Assembly (NCBI GenBank): GCA_963829705.1
Contig: CAWHJN010000005.1
Coordinates: forward strand, 1,302,001-1,366,000
DNA from: CAWHJN01 sp963829705
Lineage (GTDB): Bacteria; Bacteroidota; Rhodothermia; Rhodothermales; BA12
Direction of reading: 5' to 3'
Length of the DNA stretch: 64,000 nucleotides
The notes beneath the pieces were generated by a model, which was given only the letters and a program-made list of their open reading frames with translations, did no database searches and had not been told where the DNA came from. Each line of letters starts with the position of its first letter. Position 1 is the first letter of the stretch. Below, piece by piece: positions 43,328 through 52,065 of this stretch. The position numbers and the translations under genes were made by a program.

Positions 43328-44530
43328 ATGTTGCTTTCTACGGCTATCCTCGTTTCCGCGCTGATCCTGGGCCTGTTGGTCTCGTTCAAGGTCGTGCCCG
43401 CGCTGATCACGTTTTCGCTCGACCGTAACCTGGTGGATCAGCCGGACACGTTCCGCAAGCGCCACCTCCAGCCCACCCCCCGTATCGGAGGCGTGGGTAT
43501 TTTTGCGGGCTTCGGCGTGGCGCTGGCATACCTGTTCGTCATAGACGCCGCGCTCGGCTTGAACCTGACGCTGCCGTCGTGGCCGCTGATGCTGGGCGGA
43601 ATGGCCATGTTCGGCGTAGGGTTGTGGGACGATCTCAAGGAACTGGGCTTCAAGAAAAAGCTGCTCATGCAGATCGTCGTGGCCTACGGCGTGTACGTCG
43701 GCGGCGTGCAGTTCGATGTGTCTGCCATGCTCGGGTTGCCTGCCGAGTGGAGCGCATATCTCGCGCTGCCGCTCACGATGCTGTGGCTCGTGGGCATGAT
43801 GAACGCGATCAACTTCATCGACGGGCTGGACGGGTTGGCCGGTGGTGTGAGCCTGATTACGCTGGTGGGCCTGGCGGTGCTGTTCGGGTTGCAGGGCAAC
43901 CTGGGCTTCATGCTGGTGTGTGTCGCTGCGGCGGGCGGCATCCTGGGCTTTCTGGTCTTCAACTTCAATCCGGCTTCCATCTTCATGGGAGACTCCGGCA
44001 GCCTGACGCTGGGCTACATACTGGGCACGTTCGCGCTGTACCTCGCCCCGGAAACGATGACGTCGCTCTCGTTCGCGCCCGGGCTCGTGATGCTGGTGCT
44101 CATGGGGCTACCCATCACCGACACGTCGCTCTCGATGGTGCGCCGCGTGGCCTCGGGCAAGTCGATGGCTGCTCCCGACCGCGACCACATTCACCACCGG
44201 CTTTCGAACCGTATGTCGGTGCGTCACGCGGTGGTGCTGCTCTACGCCGTTACCGCCGTGCTGGGTCTGGTGGCTGTTGCCCTCGCCCTCGTTCCTGTGA
44301 TAGTGGCTGTGCTGCTCGTAGTCCTCACCGGAGTCGCGGCGGTGACAGGGCTCTACCAACTGGGCTACATCCGCCCGATCTACCTGGCCCCGCGTGTGCG
44401 GCTGCTGCCAGCCCCGTACCATCGGGCCCGTCAGATGGCGGTGAAACAGGAACGCGTCAAGGCGACCCGCGCGCGCGCCACGGCCATCCGAACCCTCGAA
44501 GGCGTCGCGGAAAGCTCACAGGCAGCCTAA
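43328..44530 (+). CDS. undecaprenyl-phosphate sugar-1-phosphate transferase (WecA/MraY family)
   Basis: 400 residues, about eleven membrane segments starting with LLSTAILVSALILGLLVSFK. Family motifs: LVDQPDTFRKRHLQPTPRIG (first acidic loop), LWDDLKELGFKKKLLMQI, MMNAINFIDGLDGLAGGVSL (the second catalytic Asp block), FNPASIFMGDSGSLTLGYIL and PDRDHIHHRLSNRMSVRHAV (the HIHHR loop typical of WecA/TagO). It transfers a HexNAc-1-P from the UDP-sugar to undecaprenyl phosphate to start a surface polysaccharide such as O-antigen. Divergent from the kinase. No other glycan genes are adjacent; the following small genes are of another type. Confidence 0.88.
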   Translation: MLLSTAILVSALILGLLVSFKVVPALITFSLDRNLVDQPDTFRKRHLQPTPRIGGVGIFAGFGVALAYLFVIDAALGLNLTLPSWPLMLGGMAMFGVGLWDDLKELGFKKKLLMQIVVAYGVYVGGVQFDVSAMLGLPAEWSAYLALPLTMLWLVGMMNAINFIDGLDGLAGGVSLITLVGLAVLFGLQGNLGFMLVCVAAAGGILGFLVFNFNPASIFMGDSGSLTLGYILGTFALYLAPETMTSLSFAPGLVMLVLMGLPITDTSLSMVRRVASGKSMAAPDRDHIHHRLSNRMSVRHAVVLLYAVTAVLGLVAVALALVPVIVAVLLVVLTGVAAVTGLYQLGYIRPIYLAPRVRLLPAPYHRARQMAVKQERVKATRARATAIRTLEGVAESSQAA

Positions 44531-44603
44531 AATTTGGCCTCTGTGGTGCGTTTGGCACTGTGTTCGCATTATTCTGTGAACCCCGCCGAATACATTACTC
44601 GCC

Positions 44604-44894
44604 GTGAACGCCGATACATTGACGCTACAGACGAAGGTTCAGGCAGCACCGGACGTGCTGGCTACCAACATGGGAGACGAGACCGTTCTCCTCAGTCCTC
44701 AAACAGGTACGTACTACGGCCTCAACAGCGTGGGTCAGCGTATCCTCGAACTCGTGCGCGAGCCCCGCACACTGGATGAGGTGGTGAAAATGCTGGCGAA
44801 GGAATACGACGTGGAGCGCACCATGCTGGAGCGCGACGTCATGGCGTTCGTGCAGGATCTGGTCAGGCACAGCCTCGTAAGCCCGGCGGATTAA
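44604..44894 (+). CDS. PqqD-family protein (RRE; lasso-B1-like)
   Basis: 96 residues, GTG start at 44604. Pattern: VQAAPDVLATNMGDETVLLS, PQTGTYYGLNSVGQRILELV, REPRTLDEVVKMLAKEYDVE, VMAFVQDLVRHSLVS. This is the PqqD / RiPP-recognition-element fold that binds leader peptides. It is 12 bases before the Transglut_core3 gene, the same pairing as lasso-peptide B1/B2 proteins. The remaining lasso parts (precursor peptide, asparagine-synthetase-like cyclase, ABC exporter) are not in this window. Confidence 0.85.
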   Translation: MNADTLTLQTKVQAAPDVLATNMGDETVLLSPQTGTYYGLNSVGQRILELVREPRTLDEVVKMLAKEYDVERTMLERDVMAFVQDLVRHSLVSPAD

Positions 44895-44906
44895 TCTGTC
44901 AGGTGT

Positions 44907-45389
44907 ATGAAGTCCCCTATGCGCGAACGTCTGGCCCGGCTCACGCCCGGTCGCTGGCCGGTGCTGGCGGAGGCAGCAGCAGCGGTGCTGCTGGCTCGCT
45001 TTCTGCTCGACCGGCAGCCGTACAAATCGGTCGATGCGCGTTTTACCGCGTGGACGGAGAAGTTGAAGCGCACTGCGCGTCCCTCCGACAGAGAGTGGGA
45101 GCGCGTCGTCTGGGCGATCCGGGCTGTGGGTCGCCGCACACTGGGCGAACGGCCGTGCCTGCCGGAAGCGCTCGCTGGACGTCTGATGCTGCAGCGCCGG
45201 GGTTACGAAGCCAATCTGCACATCGGCGTCCGAAAAGGCGAGAAGGGCGATCTGCTGGCCCACGCATGGTTGGAAAGCGGGCCGAGTATCGTGCTAGGCG
45301 GTGGGCAGTCGCCGGTGAACTTCCGGCGGCTCGAAAACATCGGAACACGCCTCGCGGCGGCTTCCGAGGATGCGCAGCCGACTTCGTAA
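44907..45389 (+). CDS. lasso-peptide B2-type protein (Transglut_core3)
   Basis: 160 residues. Short membrane-like helix near the start (VLAEAAAAVLLARFLLDRQP), then the conserved WAIRAVGRRTLGERPCLPEA with catalytic Cys, LAGRLMLQRRGYEANLHIGV and AHAWLESGPSIVLGGGQSPV carrying the catalytic His. Microcin-J25 McjB-like cysteine proteases of this family cut the leader from a RiPP precursor. It follows the PqqD-like gene by 12 bases. As no precursor or cyclase gene is seen, its substrate is unknown; such orphan pairs also occur next to glycan genes. Confidence 0.85.
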   Translation: MKSPMRERLARLTPGRWPVLAEAAAAVLLARFLLDRQPYKSVDARFTAWTEKLKRTARPSDREWERVVWAIRAVGRRTLGERPCLPEALAGRLMLQRRGYEANLHIGVRKGEKGDLLAHAWLESGPSIVLGGGQSPVNFRRLENIGTRLAAASEDAQPTS

Positions 45390-45490
45390 CGGCTCTTTCG
45401 TAGCAAGGCGCTTGAGTGGGATGTATCATCGAGAGGGACGCGGGTGGCATGCCCGCCTTTCCCATCTCCACCACCAACCGTCTCTAAGCA

Positions 45491-46451
45491 ATGCGTACTC
45501 GCTACCTCTTCTCTTTGCTGCTCGTCAGCAGTTTCGCCCTTGCCAGCATCGCTGCGGCTCAGAACCGCCAAGTCACGGGCACAACGGATGTGAATGGCAT
45601 TTATGTTCAACAGGCAGGGCTCGTCAACGGTAAAGTTCACTATAGAGATGCCGGGTAGCAATTTGTATATCTACTGGTGTGCTACGAGCACACCTTACCG
45701 TAATGAGGCAGACCAAGCCATAACCTGCGGGGCCAATATCTGGCTCATTGCTAATCAGCCTTACTCAGGACCCGACACGCCCATTGCTTCAACCCTGTAT
45801 GGATCCATCTCGAGTGCTGACGCGCCTCCTGCAGGCACTTACAATGCCACGCCTCGCGGTGCATCTCCCAATGCAGTCGTGGCTGATACCCCGCTCCCAG
45901 TCGAACTGACGTCGTTTGAACCCGCCGTGGCGGGGCGGAACGTCCGGCTGAACTGGACGACGGCCTCGGAGACGAACAACGCTGGGTTTTCGGTTGAGAT
46001 GAAGGAGGGAGAGGGATTCGTCGAGAAAGGGTTTGTGGCGGGGCAGGGCACCACGCTTGAAGCGCAGCGCTACTCGTTCGACGCTGGCACGCTGCTGCCG
46101 GGCACCTACACGTTCCGGCTGCGCCAAGTCGATTTCGACGGCGTGTTTGAGTACAGCCCAGAAGTCGAAGTGGCAGTCGCGCTCGACGAGCCGTTCTTCT
46201 TCTCGGCTCCGCAACCCAACCCTATGCGCGCCGAGAGTCGCGTGCATGTGTCAGTGCAGCAGACGCAGAAGGTGAGTGTGCGCGTCTACGACCTGTTGGG
46301 ACGTGAAGTCGAGACGCTCATGGACGGCGTGCTCGCCTCGGGTGAGGCGCGCACGCTCGTGCTTGAACGCGGCAACCTCCCCGCAGGCCTCTACCTGATC
46401 CAGCTGCAGGGCAGCGGCTTCCAGAGCACCCGTCAGGTGACGCTGCTGTAA
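45491..46451 (+). CDS. T9SS-exported protein with type A sorting domain, frameshifted
   Basis: About 319 residues after repair. ATG 45491 starts a signal peptide (MRTRYLFSLLLVSSFALASI then AAAQ). The first frame gives NRQVTGTTDVNGIYVQQAGL and ends at TAG 45656; the second frame continues SNLYIYWCATSTPYRNEADQ. Removing one G in the GGG run at 45653-45655 makes DAGSNLYIYW continuous. Then comes a linker TPLPVELTSFEPAVAGRNVR, LNWTTASETNNAGFSVEM (the fixed stretch before Bacteroidota sorting domains) and a T9SS type A sorting domain: PQPNPMRAESRVHVSVQQTQ, VSVRVYDLLGREVETLMDGV, LPAGLYLIQLQGSGFQS. Cargo function unknown. Confidence 0.75.
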
Positions 46452-46509
46452 GCGTTTCGCAGCGCTCGGCCCGTAGCGGGTTGAGGCGCGACACCATCTG
46501 CCACCCAGT

Positions 46510-46545
46510 AGGGGCGGCGTCCACAGCGGGCGTCGCCCCTTTCTC
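46510..46545 (+). terminator. terminator-like hairpin after the T9SS gene
   Basis: AGGGGCGGCG (46510-46519) pairs with CGTCGCCCCT (46531-46540), followed by TTCTC, a weak U-tail. The 28-base core 46511-46538 is a one-mismatch copy of 5831-5858, which lies after another T9SS sorting-domain gene. Confidence 0.6.
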
Positions 46546-46625
46546 GTGCTGTAGCTGCTCTTCCCCGAGGTTTAGCGGTGGCCAAGTGCGAGGCCGTCTA
46601 TCTTCGGCGGCTTGCTCTCCTGCCC

Positions 46626-47987
46626 ATGCACCTTTCCGAAAATCTCCGCGAGACGAAGGCTATGCTCCTGCTGGCCGCGCCCATCGTGCTGTCGCAGCTT
46701 GCGCAGGTGTCGAACGGGCTCGTCGATACGCTCATGGCTGGGCCGCTCGGGCCGGAGTCGCTCGCGGGCGTGGCGCTCGGCGCGTCGGTGTTTTTCTGGC
46801 CCGTCATCATCTGCCTCGGCATCGTGCTGGCCGTCGGGCCGATGGTGTCACAGGCACACGGCGCGGGCGACGATGAGGCCGTCACGCGCGCAACGCGGCA
46901 GGGGTTGTGGATGGCGCTCGTGCTGACCCTCCCGGCGGTGGGGGCGCTATACGTAGCCGGGCCACTGCTCGTCTACAGCGGGCAGGACGCCGAGGTGCAG
47001 CGTATCGCGACGGGCTACCTGCGCGCCATCGTGTGGGGCGTGTTTCCGTTTCTGGGATTCGGCGCGCTGCGCTCGTTCATCGAGGGGCTGTCCAAGCCTG
47101 TTCTCGTCACCGTCATCGCGCTCTCGGGCGTCGGCGTCAACGCGCTCGCCAACTGGACGTACATCCACGGACATTTTGGTTTTCCTCGAATGGGCGCGGT
47201 AGGCGTCGGCTGGGCCACGGCGACGTCGTTCTGGTACCTTTTCCTCACGCTCGTGCTGCTGATGCAGACGCAGCGCACGTTTCGCCGCTACGGTGTGCTT
47301 GCGCATCTGCGTCGCCCCGACCGCACCTACTTCCGCGAACTCTTCCGCATCGGCTGGCCGATGGGGCTCTCGTTCGGCATCGAGATCGGGTTGTTCACGA
47401 CGACGGCCATTCTCGTCGGCTCGCTGGGAGCCACGTCGCTCGCCGCACACCAGATCGCGCTGCAATGCGCCGCCTTCACGTTCATGGTGCCCCTCGCCAT
47501 CGGCATCGCCGGGTCGGTGCGGGTGGGGCAGGCGGTCGGAAGGGGGCAGATGGCGTCGGCGGCGCGGGCGGGGTGGACGGCCATCGGGCTCTCGTTCCTG
47601 TTCATGTGCGGCACCGCGGTCGTGTTTCTGACAATCCCCGAAATCATCATCGGGCGTTTTCTCGACCCCTCTGAGACGCGCAACGTGCCCGTCGTCGCGC
47701 TCGGGGTGACGCTGCTGGGCATCGCGGGTGTCTTTCAGGTATTCGATGGGATTCAAGCTGCCGCCATCGGTGCCCTGCGCGGACTCAAAGACACCCGCAC
47801 GCCCATGCTTATCGGGCTGGTGACCTACTGGGGGTTGGGCCTGACGACGGCGTACGTGCTGGGCCTGCGCCTCGGGTACGGCGCACCTGGGCTATGGTGG
47901 GGACTCGTCATCGGTCTGGCAGGGGCTGCCGTCGGCATGACGAGCCGGTTTGCCTGGCAGATGCATCAGCAACAATCCGTTAGATAG
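46626..47987 (+). CDS. MATE-family multidrug/cation antiporter (NorM-like)
   Basis: 453 residues from ATG 46626 (MHLSENLRETKAMLLLAAPI). Twelve membrane segments. NorM signatures: PIVLSQLAQVSNGLVDTLMA, GPLGPESLAGVALGASVFFW, GALRSFIEGLSKPVLVTVIA, SRFAWQMHQ at the end, and the second-half repeat RIGWPMGLSFGIEIGLFTTT with ILVGSLGATSLAAHQIALQC. These pumps extrude cationic drugs in exchange for Na+ or H+. The gene stands alone; the start is 175 bases after the T9SS gene. Confidence 0.93.
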   Translation: MHLSENLRETKAMLLLAAPIVLSQLAQVSNGLVDTLMAGPLGPESLAGVALGASVFFWPVIICLGIVLAVGPMVSQAHGAGDDEAVTRATRQGLWMALVLTLPAVGALYVAGPLLVYSGQDAEVQRIATGYLRAIVWGVFPFLGFGALRSFIEGLSKPVLVTVIALSGVGVNALANWTYIHGHFGFPRMGAVGVGWATATSFWYLFLTLVLLMQTQRTFRRYGVLAHLRRPDRTYFRELFRIGWPMGLSFGIEIGLFTTTAILVGSLGATSLAAHQIALQCAAFTFMVPLAIGIAGSVRVGQAVGRGQMASAARAGWTAIGLSFLFMCGTAVVFLTIPEIIIGRFLDPSETRNVPVVALGVTLLGIAGVFQVFDGIQAAAIGALRGLKDTRTPMLIGLVTYWGLGLTTAYVLGLRLGYGAPGLWWGLVIGLAGAAVGMTSRFAWQMHQQQSVR

Positions 47988-48154
47988 AATCAGTCTGAAC
48001 AGTACGTGTAGCACAATCGTGACAAGGCCGGGGTCAGGTATTCTGCGGCTTCACTTTACCCTATTTTCAATCCGGGTTGAACGCGCCGCTGCGCGATCCC
48101 CTTACCTTAGTCGCCCGTCCTCACCCTCTCAGTCGCTCGCTTGCGCGACTCCGC

Positions 48155-48802
48155 ATGGCTCAACTATTCCCCAAGAAAGCCAACGCCCTTCCCGTGCTCT
48201 CGCTCGTGGGCCTTGGCGTTGGCAGCATCGTGCTGCTGCTCGCCGTCTGGTACTACTTCTCTCCCGAGTTCACCGACGTCGGCTATGCGCCCGAGCAACC
48301 CGTGGCCTACAGCCACCGCCTGCACGCCGGTCAACTAGGCATGGATTGCCGCTACTGCCACAACTGGGTGGAAGTGTCGGCGCACTCCAACGTGCCTCCC
48401 ACGCAGACGTGCATGAACTGCCACAACCAGGTCAAGACGGCCTCGACGGCGCTCACGCCCATCCGGCAGAGCTGGGCCACGGGCCAGCCCGTCGAGTGGG
48501 TTAAAGTGCATCATCTGCCCGATTACGCGCATTTCTCACATGCTATACACGTCAACAATGGCGTGGGCTGTGAAACCTGCCACGGTCGCATCGACGAGAT
48601 GGAGGTCGTGCAGCAGGTGTCGTCGCTGTCGATGGGCTGGTGCCTCGAATGCCACCGGCAGCCCGAACTGTACCTGCGCCCGCAGGAAGAAGTCACGACG
48701 ATGGGGTACGTGCAGCCCGCCACGTTCGTCGAGCGCAACCTGGCGCGCGTTCGGGCAGAGGGCATCCAGCCGCCCACCAACTGCTCGGCCTGCCACTATT
48801 GA
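48155..48802 (+). CDS. actA: alternative complex III subunit A, pentaheme cytochrome c
   Basis: 215 residues from ATG 48155. One N-terminal membrane helix (LSLVGLGVGSIVLLLAVWYY) then five CXXCH heme c sites: CRYCH, CMNCH, CETCH, CLECH, CSACH. The phrase VAYSHRLHAGQLGMDCRYCH, then NWVEVSAHSNVPPTQTCMNC, is typical of ActA. In quinol:cytochrome c oxidoreductases of the ACIII type this subunit carries electrons on the periplasmic face. First gene of the operon actABCDEF-(FN3)-sco-coxBACD; 52 bases before actB. Upstream, 47988-48154 is a likely promoter region in which TACCTTAG at 48103 resembles a Bacteroidota -7 box. Confidence 0.95.
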   Translation: MAQLFPKKANALPVLSLVGLGVGSIVLLLAVWYYFSPEFTDVGYAPEQPVAYSHRLHAGQLGMDCRYCHNWVEVSAHSNVPPTQTCMNCHNQVKTASTALTPIRQSWATGQPVEWVKVHHLPDYAHFSHAIHVNNGVGCETCHGRIDEMEVVQQVSSLSMGWCLECHRQPELYLRPQEEVTTMGYVQPATFVERNLARVRAEGIQPPTNCSACHY

Positions 48803-48854
48803 TGCTCCGGGCAGACGGCCACGCACGTCGCCCTTTTCCTGCTATTCCTTTCTC

Positions 48855-51800
48855 ATGATCGACCTCCCTATCCTCGGAGACGAGCGTCCGGCGGGCAAGG
48901 GCCCGCGCCAGTGGCGCAGCCCGGCGCAGCTTCAGCAAGACCCCGCGTTTCAGGCCCGGCACAGCGGCGAGTTTGCCCCCGGCACGATGGACGCCCCGTC
49001 GCATGCCAACCGTCGGCAGTTCATCCAACTCATGGGTGCGTCGCTGGCGCTTACCGGCCTGACGGCCTGCCGTCGCCCCGTCGAGAAGATCCTGCCCTAC
49101 ACGCGCAAGCCTGAAGAAGTCATCGAAGGCATCGCACGGTACTATGCCACGGCAATGCCGCACCGTGGGCACGTGCGTGCCGTGCTGGCCGAGAGCCACG
49201 AAGGCCGCCCCACCAAGCTCGAAGGCAACCCCGAGCACCCCGTGTCGCGGGGCGCGTCGGGGCTGTTCGAGCAGGCGGCGATCCTCAATCTCTACGACCC
49301 TGACCGCTCGCGCACGGTGCGGCGCGGCGCAGATCTGGCTTCGTGGTCGGATTTCGTCGCCTTTGCCGAGACGCTCACCGGGCCGGTGTGGGTACTTGCC
49401 GAGCCGTCATCGTCGCCCACCGGAGCGCGGCTGCGCGACCGCCTCATGGCGCGCTACCCCGGCAGTCGCTGGATCACATACAATGCCGAGGGCGACGATG
49501 CAGGCATGATGGGCGCGCAGATGGCGACAGGCCGACCGCTCCGCGCGCAGTACAACTTCGACCAGGCGCAAGCCATTGTCAGCCTCGACGCTGATTTCCT
49601 CGGCTCGGCGGATGCCAACGAGGTCCACAACAGCCGGACGTTCGCGCAGAGCCGCCGCCCCGAAAGCGGCCAGATGAGCCGCCTCTACGTGGTCGAGAGC
49701 ACACACTCGACGACGGGCAGCGCCGCCGACCACCGCCTGCGGATGCGGGCGAGCGAAATTTCTGCCTTTGCTGCTGCGCTGGCGGCTCGCCTGGGCGTCG
49801 GCGCCGGCGCAGGTGCGCCCGTTAACCTCGTCGGCAAGCAGCAGCAGCACCTCGACGCGATGGTCGAGGACCTGCGGCGCGCGGGTGGCCGCGGCGTCGT
49901 GCTCGCTGGGCAGACGCAGCCGCCCGAAATCCACGCGCTCGCGCTGGCGATCAACAGCGCGCTCGGCTCTATCGGCACCGCCGTCGTGCTCTACGACACA
50001 GGCGTCGAGCCGAAGCGTCCGCAGGGCGAGGAGATGGCCGAACTCGTCGCCGCCATGCGCGCCGGTGCCGTCCAGAACCTGCTCGTCCTCGGCGCCAACC
50101 CCGTTTACGACGCGCCCGCCGAACTCGGTTTCGCCGAGGCGCTGCGGAGCGTCCGCAACGCCATCCACGTCGGCCCGCACCTCGACGAAACCGCGGCGCT
50201 GTGCGGGTGGCACCTGCCGCGCGCCAATTTCCTCGAGTCATGGGGCGACGGGCGGGCCTACGACGGCACCCTTTCCGTCATCCAGCCGCTCATTGCACCG
50301 CTCAACTTCCGCACGACCGAGGGTGGCGAGCGCAACGACGTGCATTCGGAGATCGAGATCCTCAACCTGCTCGCCGACGGCACCGACGTGAGCGGCTACG
50401 ACCTCGTCCGCGAGACGTGGCGCGGTCAGCTTTCGGGCAATTTCGAGGAGGCGTGGCGCGCGGTCGTCCACGATGGATTCCTGCCCGACTCCGGCTTTGC
50501 ACCCACCAGCCCCGCCGTGGGAGCCGTCGCGCTGCCCGTGCGCCCGGCATCGTCGGACCTCGAGGTCGTCTTCCGCCTCGATGGCAAACTGCTCGACGGC
50601 ACGTTCGCCAACAACGCTTGGATGCTCGAACTGCCCGACATGGTCACCAAGATCGTGTGGGACAACGTGGCACTGATGAGCCGCGCGACGGCCGCCGCAC
50701 ACAACCTCGAGGTCGAGTACGACGACGGGCAGTTCGAGGTCAGCCGCGTAGAACTCAGCGTCAACGGGCAGAAGGCCACACTGCCGGTGTGGATTCTGCC
50801 GGGGCATCCCGACAATGCCATCACGGTACACATGGGCTGGGGCCGCGAGATCATCGGCATCCACCCCGAGCGCCGCGATAGCTGGTTGCACCGGCTGGTG
50901 TCGGTCGAGGAGCGCAACCGAACCGACCGCTACGGCTTCGGCCCGGTCGGCAACGGCGTCGGCGTCAACGTCGCGCCGCTGCGAGGCGTTACCTACGGCG
51001 CGATTGCGCCCGTTTCGGTGCAGCGAGCCCTGGGCGACTACCGAATCGTCACGACGCAGGAGCACGGCTCGATGGAGGAGCGTCCCATCATCCTGGAAGC
51101 GACGCTCGACGAGTACCGCGCCGACCGAGACGCCATCCGCCATCAGACGCCCCATGTGCCTGGCGAGGGCCTCTGGGACGAGGTCGAACCTCTGTGGGGC
51201 ACCGAGCGCGAGGCCGAAAACCAGGCGTTTTTCAAGGACAACCCGTACTACCGCAACCAGTGGGGCATGGTCGTCGACCTGACCACGTGCAACGGGTGCC
51301 AGGCGTGCGTGGTCGCGTGCCAGGCGGAGAACAACATTCAGGTCGTCGGCAAGGACGAGGTCGGGCGCGGGCACGAGATGCACTGGCTGCGGATCGACCG
51401 CTACTTTATCGGCGAGGACGTGGACGATCCGCGCATGGCGTTCCAGTACCTGACGTGCGTGCATTGCGAGAACGCACCGTGCGAGTCGGTTTGCCCGGTG
51501 TCCGCGACGGTGCATTCGCCCGACGGCACCAACCAGATGATCTACAACCGCTGCGTGGGCACGCGGTACTGCTCGAACAACTGCCCGTACAAGGTGCGGC
51601 GCTACAACTGGTTCAACTGGACGAAAGACCTGCCCCTCGAGGTCCAGATGCAGCAGAACCCCAACGTCACCGTTCGCTTCCGCGGCGTGATGGAGAAGTG
51701 CTCCTACTGCATCCAGCGCATCCGCGAGGTGAACCAGCAGGCCAACATCGAATCGCGCAACATCCGCGACGGCGAGGTGCAGACGGCGTGCCAGCAGGCG

Positions 51801-52040
51801 TGCGCCGCCGAGGCCATCACCTTCGGCGATCTCGCCGATCCCAACTCGGCCGTCGCACAGGCCAAGCGCAATCCGCGCCGCTACGAACTCCTCGCCGAGC
51901 TGGGCACCAAGCCGCGTACCTCGTACCTCGGCCGCATTCGCAACCTGAACCCGGCGCTCGCCGCGCTGGAGCCGCAGCGCGAGATCGAGCCGCACCCCGC
52001 CGGGCAGCGCGACGACCTGCCGGCTGAGGCGCATTCCTGA
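48855..52040 (+). CDS. actB: alternative complex III subunit B (Mo-oxidoreductase-like plus Fe-S)
   Basis: 1061 residues from ATG 48855. A twin-arginine-like signal lies at ~45-70 (NRRQFIQLMGASLALTGLTA), so export with cofactors is likely. Residues to ~780 resemble the molybdopterin oxidoreductase fold without cofactor ligands, as in other ActB. The Fe-S part starts at ~812 with CNGCQACVVACQAENNIQ, followed by CVHCENAPCESVCPVSATVH, NRCVGTRYCSNNCPYKVRRY and GVMEKCSYCIQRIREV, enough for four clusters. It relays electrons from quinol to the heme subunits. Mid-operon; the stop is 25 bases before the actC start. Confidence 0.95.
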   Translation: MIDLPILGDERPAGKGPRQWRSPAQLQQDPAFQARHSGEFAPGTMDAPSHANRRQFIQLMGASLALTGLTACRRPVEKILPYTRKPEEVIEGIARYYATAMPHRGHVRAVLAESHEGRPTKLEGNPEHPVSRGASGLFEQAAILNLYDPDRSRTVRRGADLASWSDFVAFAETLTGPVWVLAEPSSSPTGARLRDRLMARYPGSRWITYNAEGDDAGMMGAQMATGRPLRAQYNFDQAQAIVSLDADFLGSADANEVHNSRTFAQSRRPESGQMSRLYVVESTHSTTGSAADHRLRMRASEISAFAAALAARLGVGAGAGAPVNLVGKQQQHLDAMVEDLRRAGGRGVVLAGQTQPPEIHALALAINSALGSIGTAVVLYDTGVEPKRPQGEEMAELVAAMRAGAVQNLLVLGANPVYDAPAELGFAEALRSVRNAIHVGPHLDETAALCGWHLPRANFLESWGDGRAYDGTLSVIQPLIAPLNFRTTEGGERNDVHSEIEILNLLADGTDVSGYDLVRETWRGQLSGNFEEAWRAVVHDGFLPDSGFAPTSPAVGAVALPVRPASSDLEVVFRLDGKLLDGTFANNAWMLELPDMVTKIVWDNVALMSRATAAAHNLEVEYDDGQFEVSRVELSVNGQKATLPVWILPGHPDNAITVHMGWGREIIGIHPERRDSWLHRLVSVEERNRTDRYGFGPVGNGVGVNVAPLRGVTYGAIAPVSVQRALGDYRIVTTQEHGSMEERPIILEATLDEYRADRDAIRHQTPHVPGEGLWDEVEPLWGTEREAENQAFFKDNPYYRNQWGMVVDLTTCNGCQACVVACQAENNIQVVGKDEVGRGHEMHWLRIDRYFIGEDVDDPRMAFQYLTCVHCENAPCESVCPVSATVHSPDGTNQMIYNRCVGTRYCSNNCPYKVRRYNWFNWTKDLPLEVQMQQNPNVTVRFRGVMEKCSYCIQRIREVNQQANIESRNIRDGEVQTACQQACAAEAITFGDLADPNSAVAQAKRNPRRYELLAELGTKPRTSYLGRIRNLNPALAALEPQREIEPHPAGQRDDLPAEAHS

Positions 52041-52065
52041 CTTTCCTCTTTAATACGACGTCTCC

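Noticed and set aside
44531..44603. Hidden lasso precursor peptide gene before the PqqD-like gene
   Set aside because: Only 73 bases, no start with a plausible leader-core peptide on either strand.
48077..48154. Upstream TTG start for actA
   Set aside because: It would add 26 basic residues before the membrane anchor; the ATG at 48155 gives the usual ActA N-terminus.
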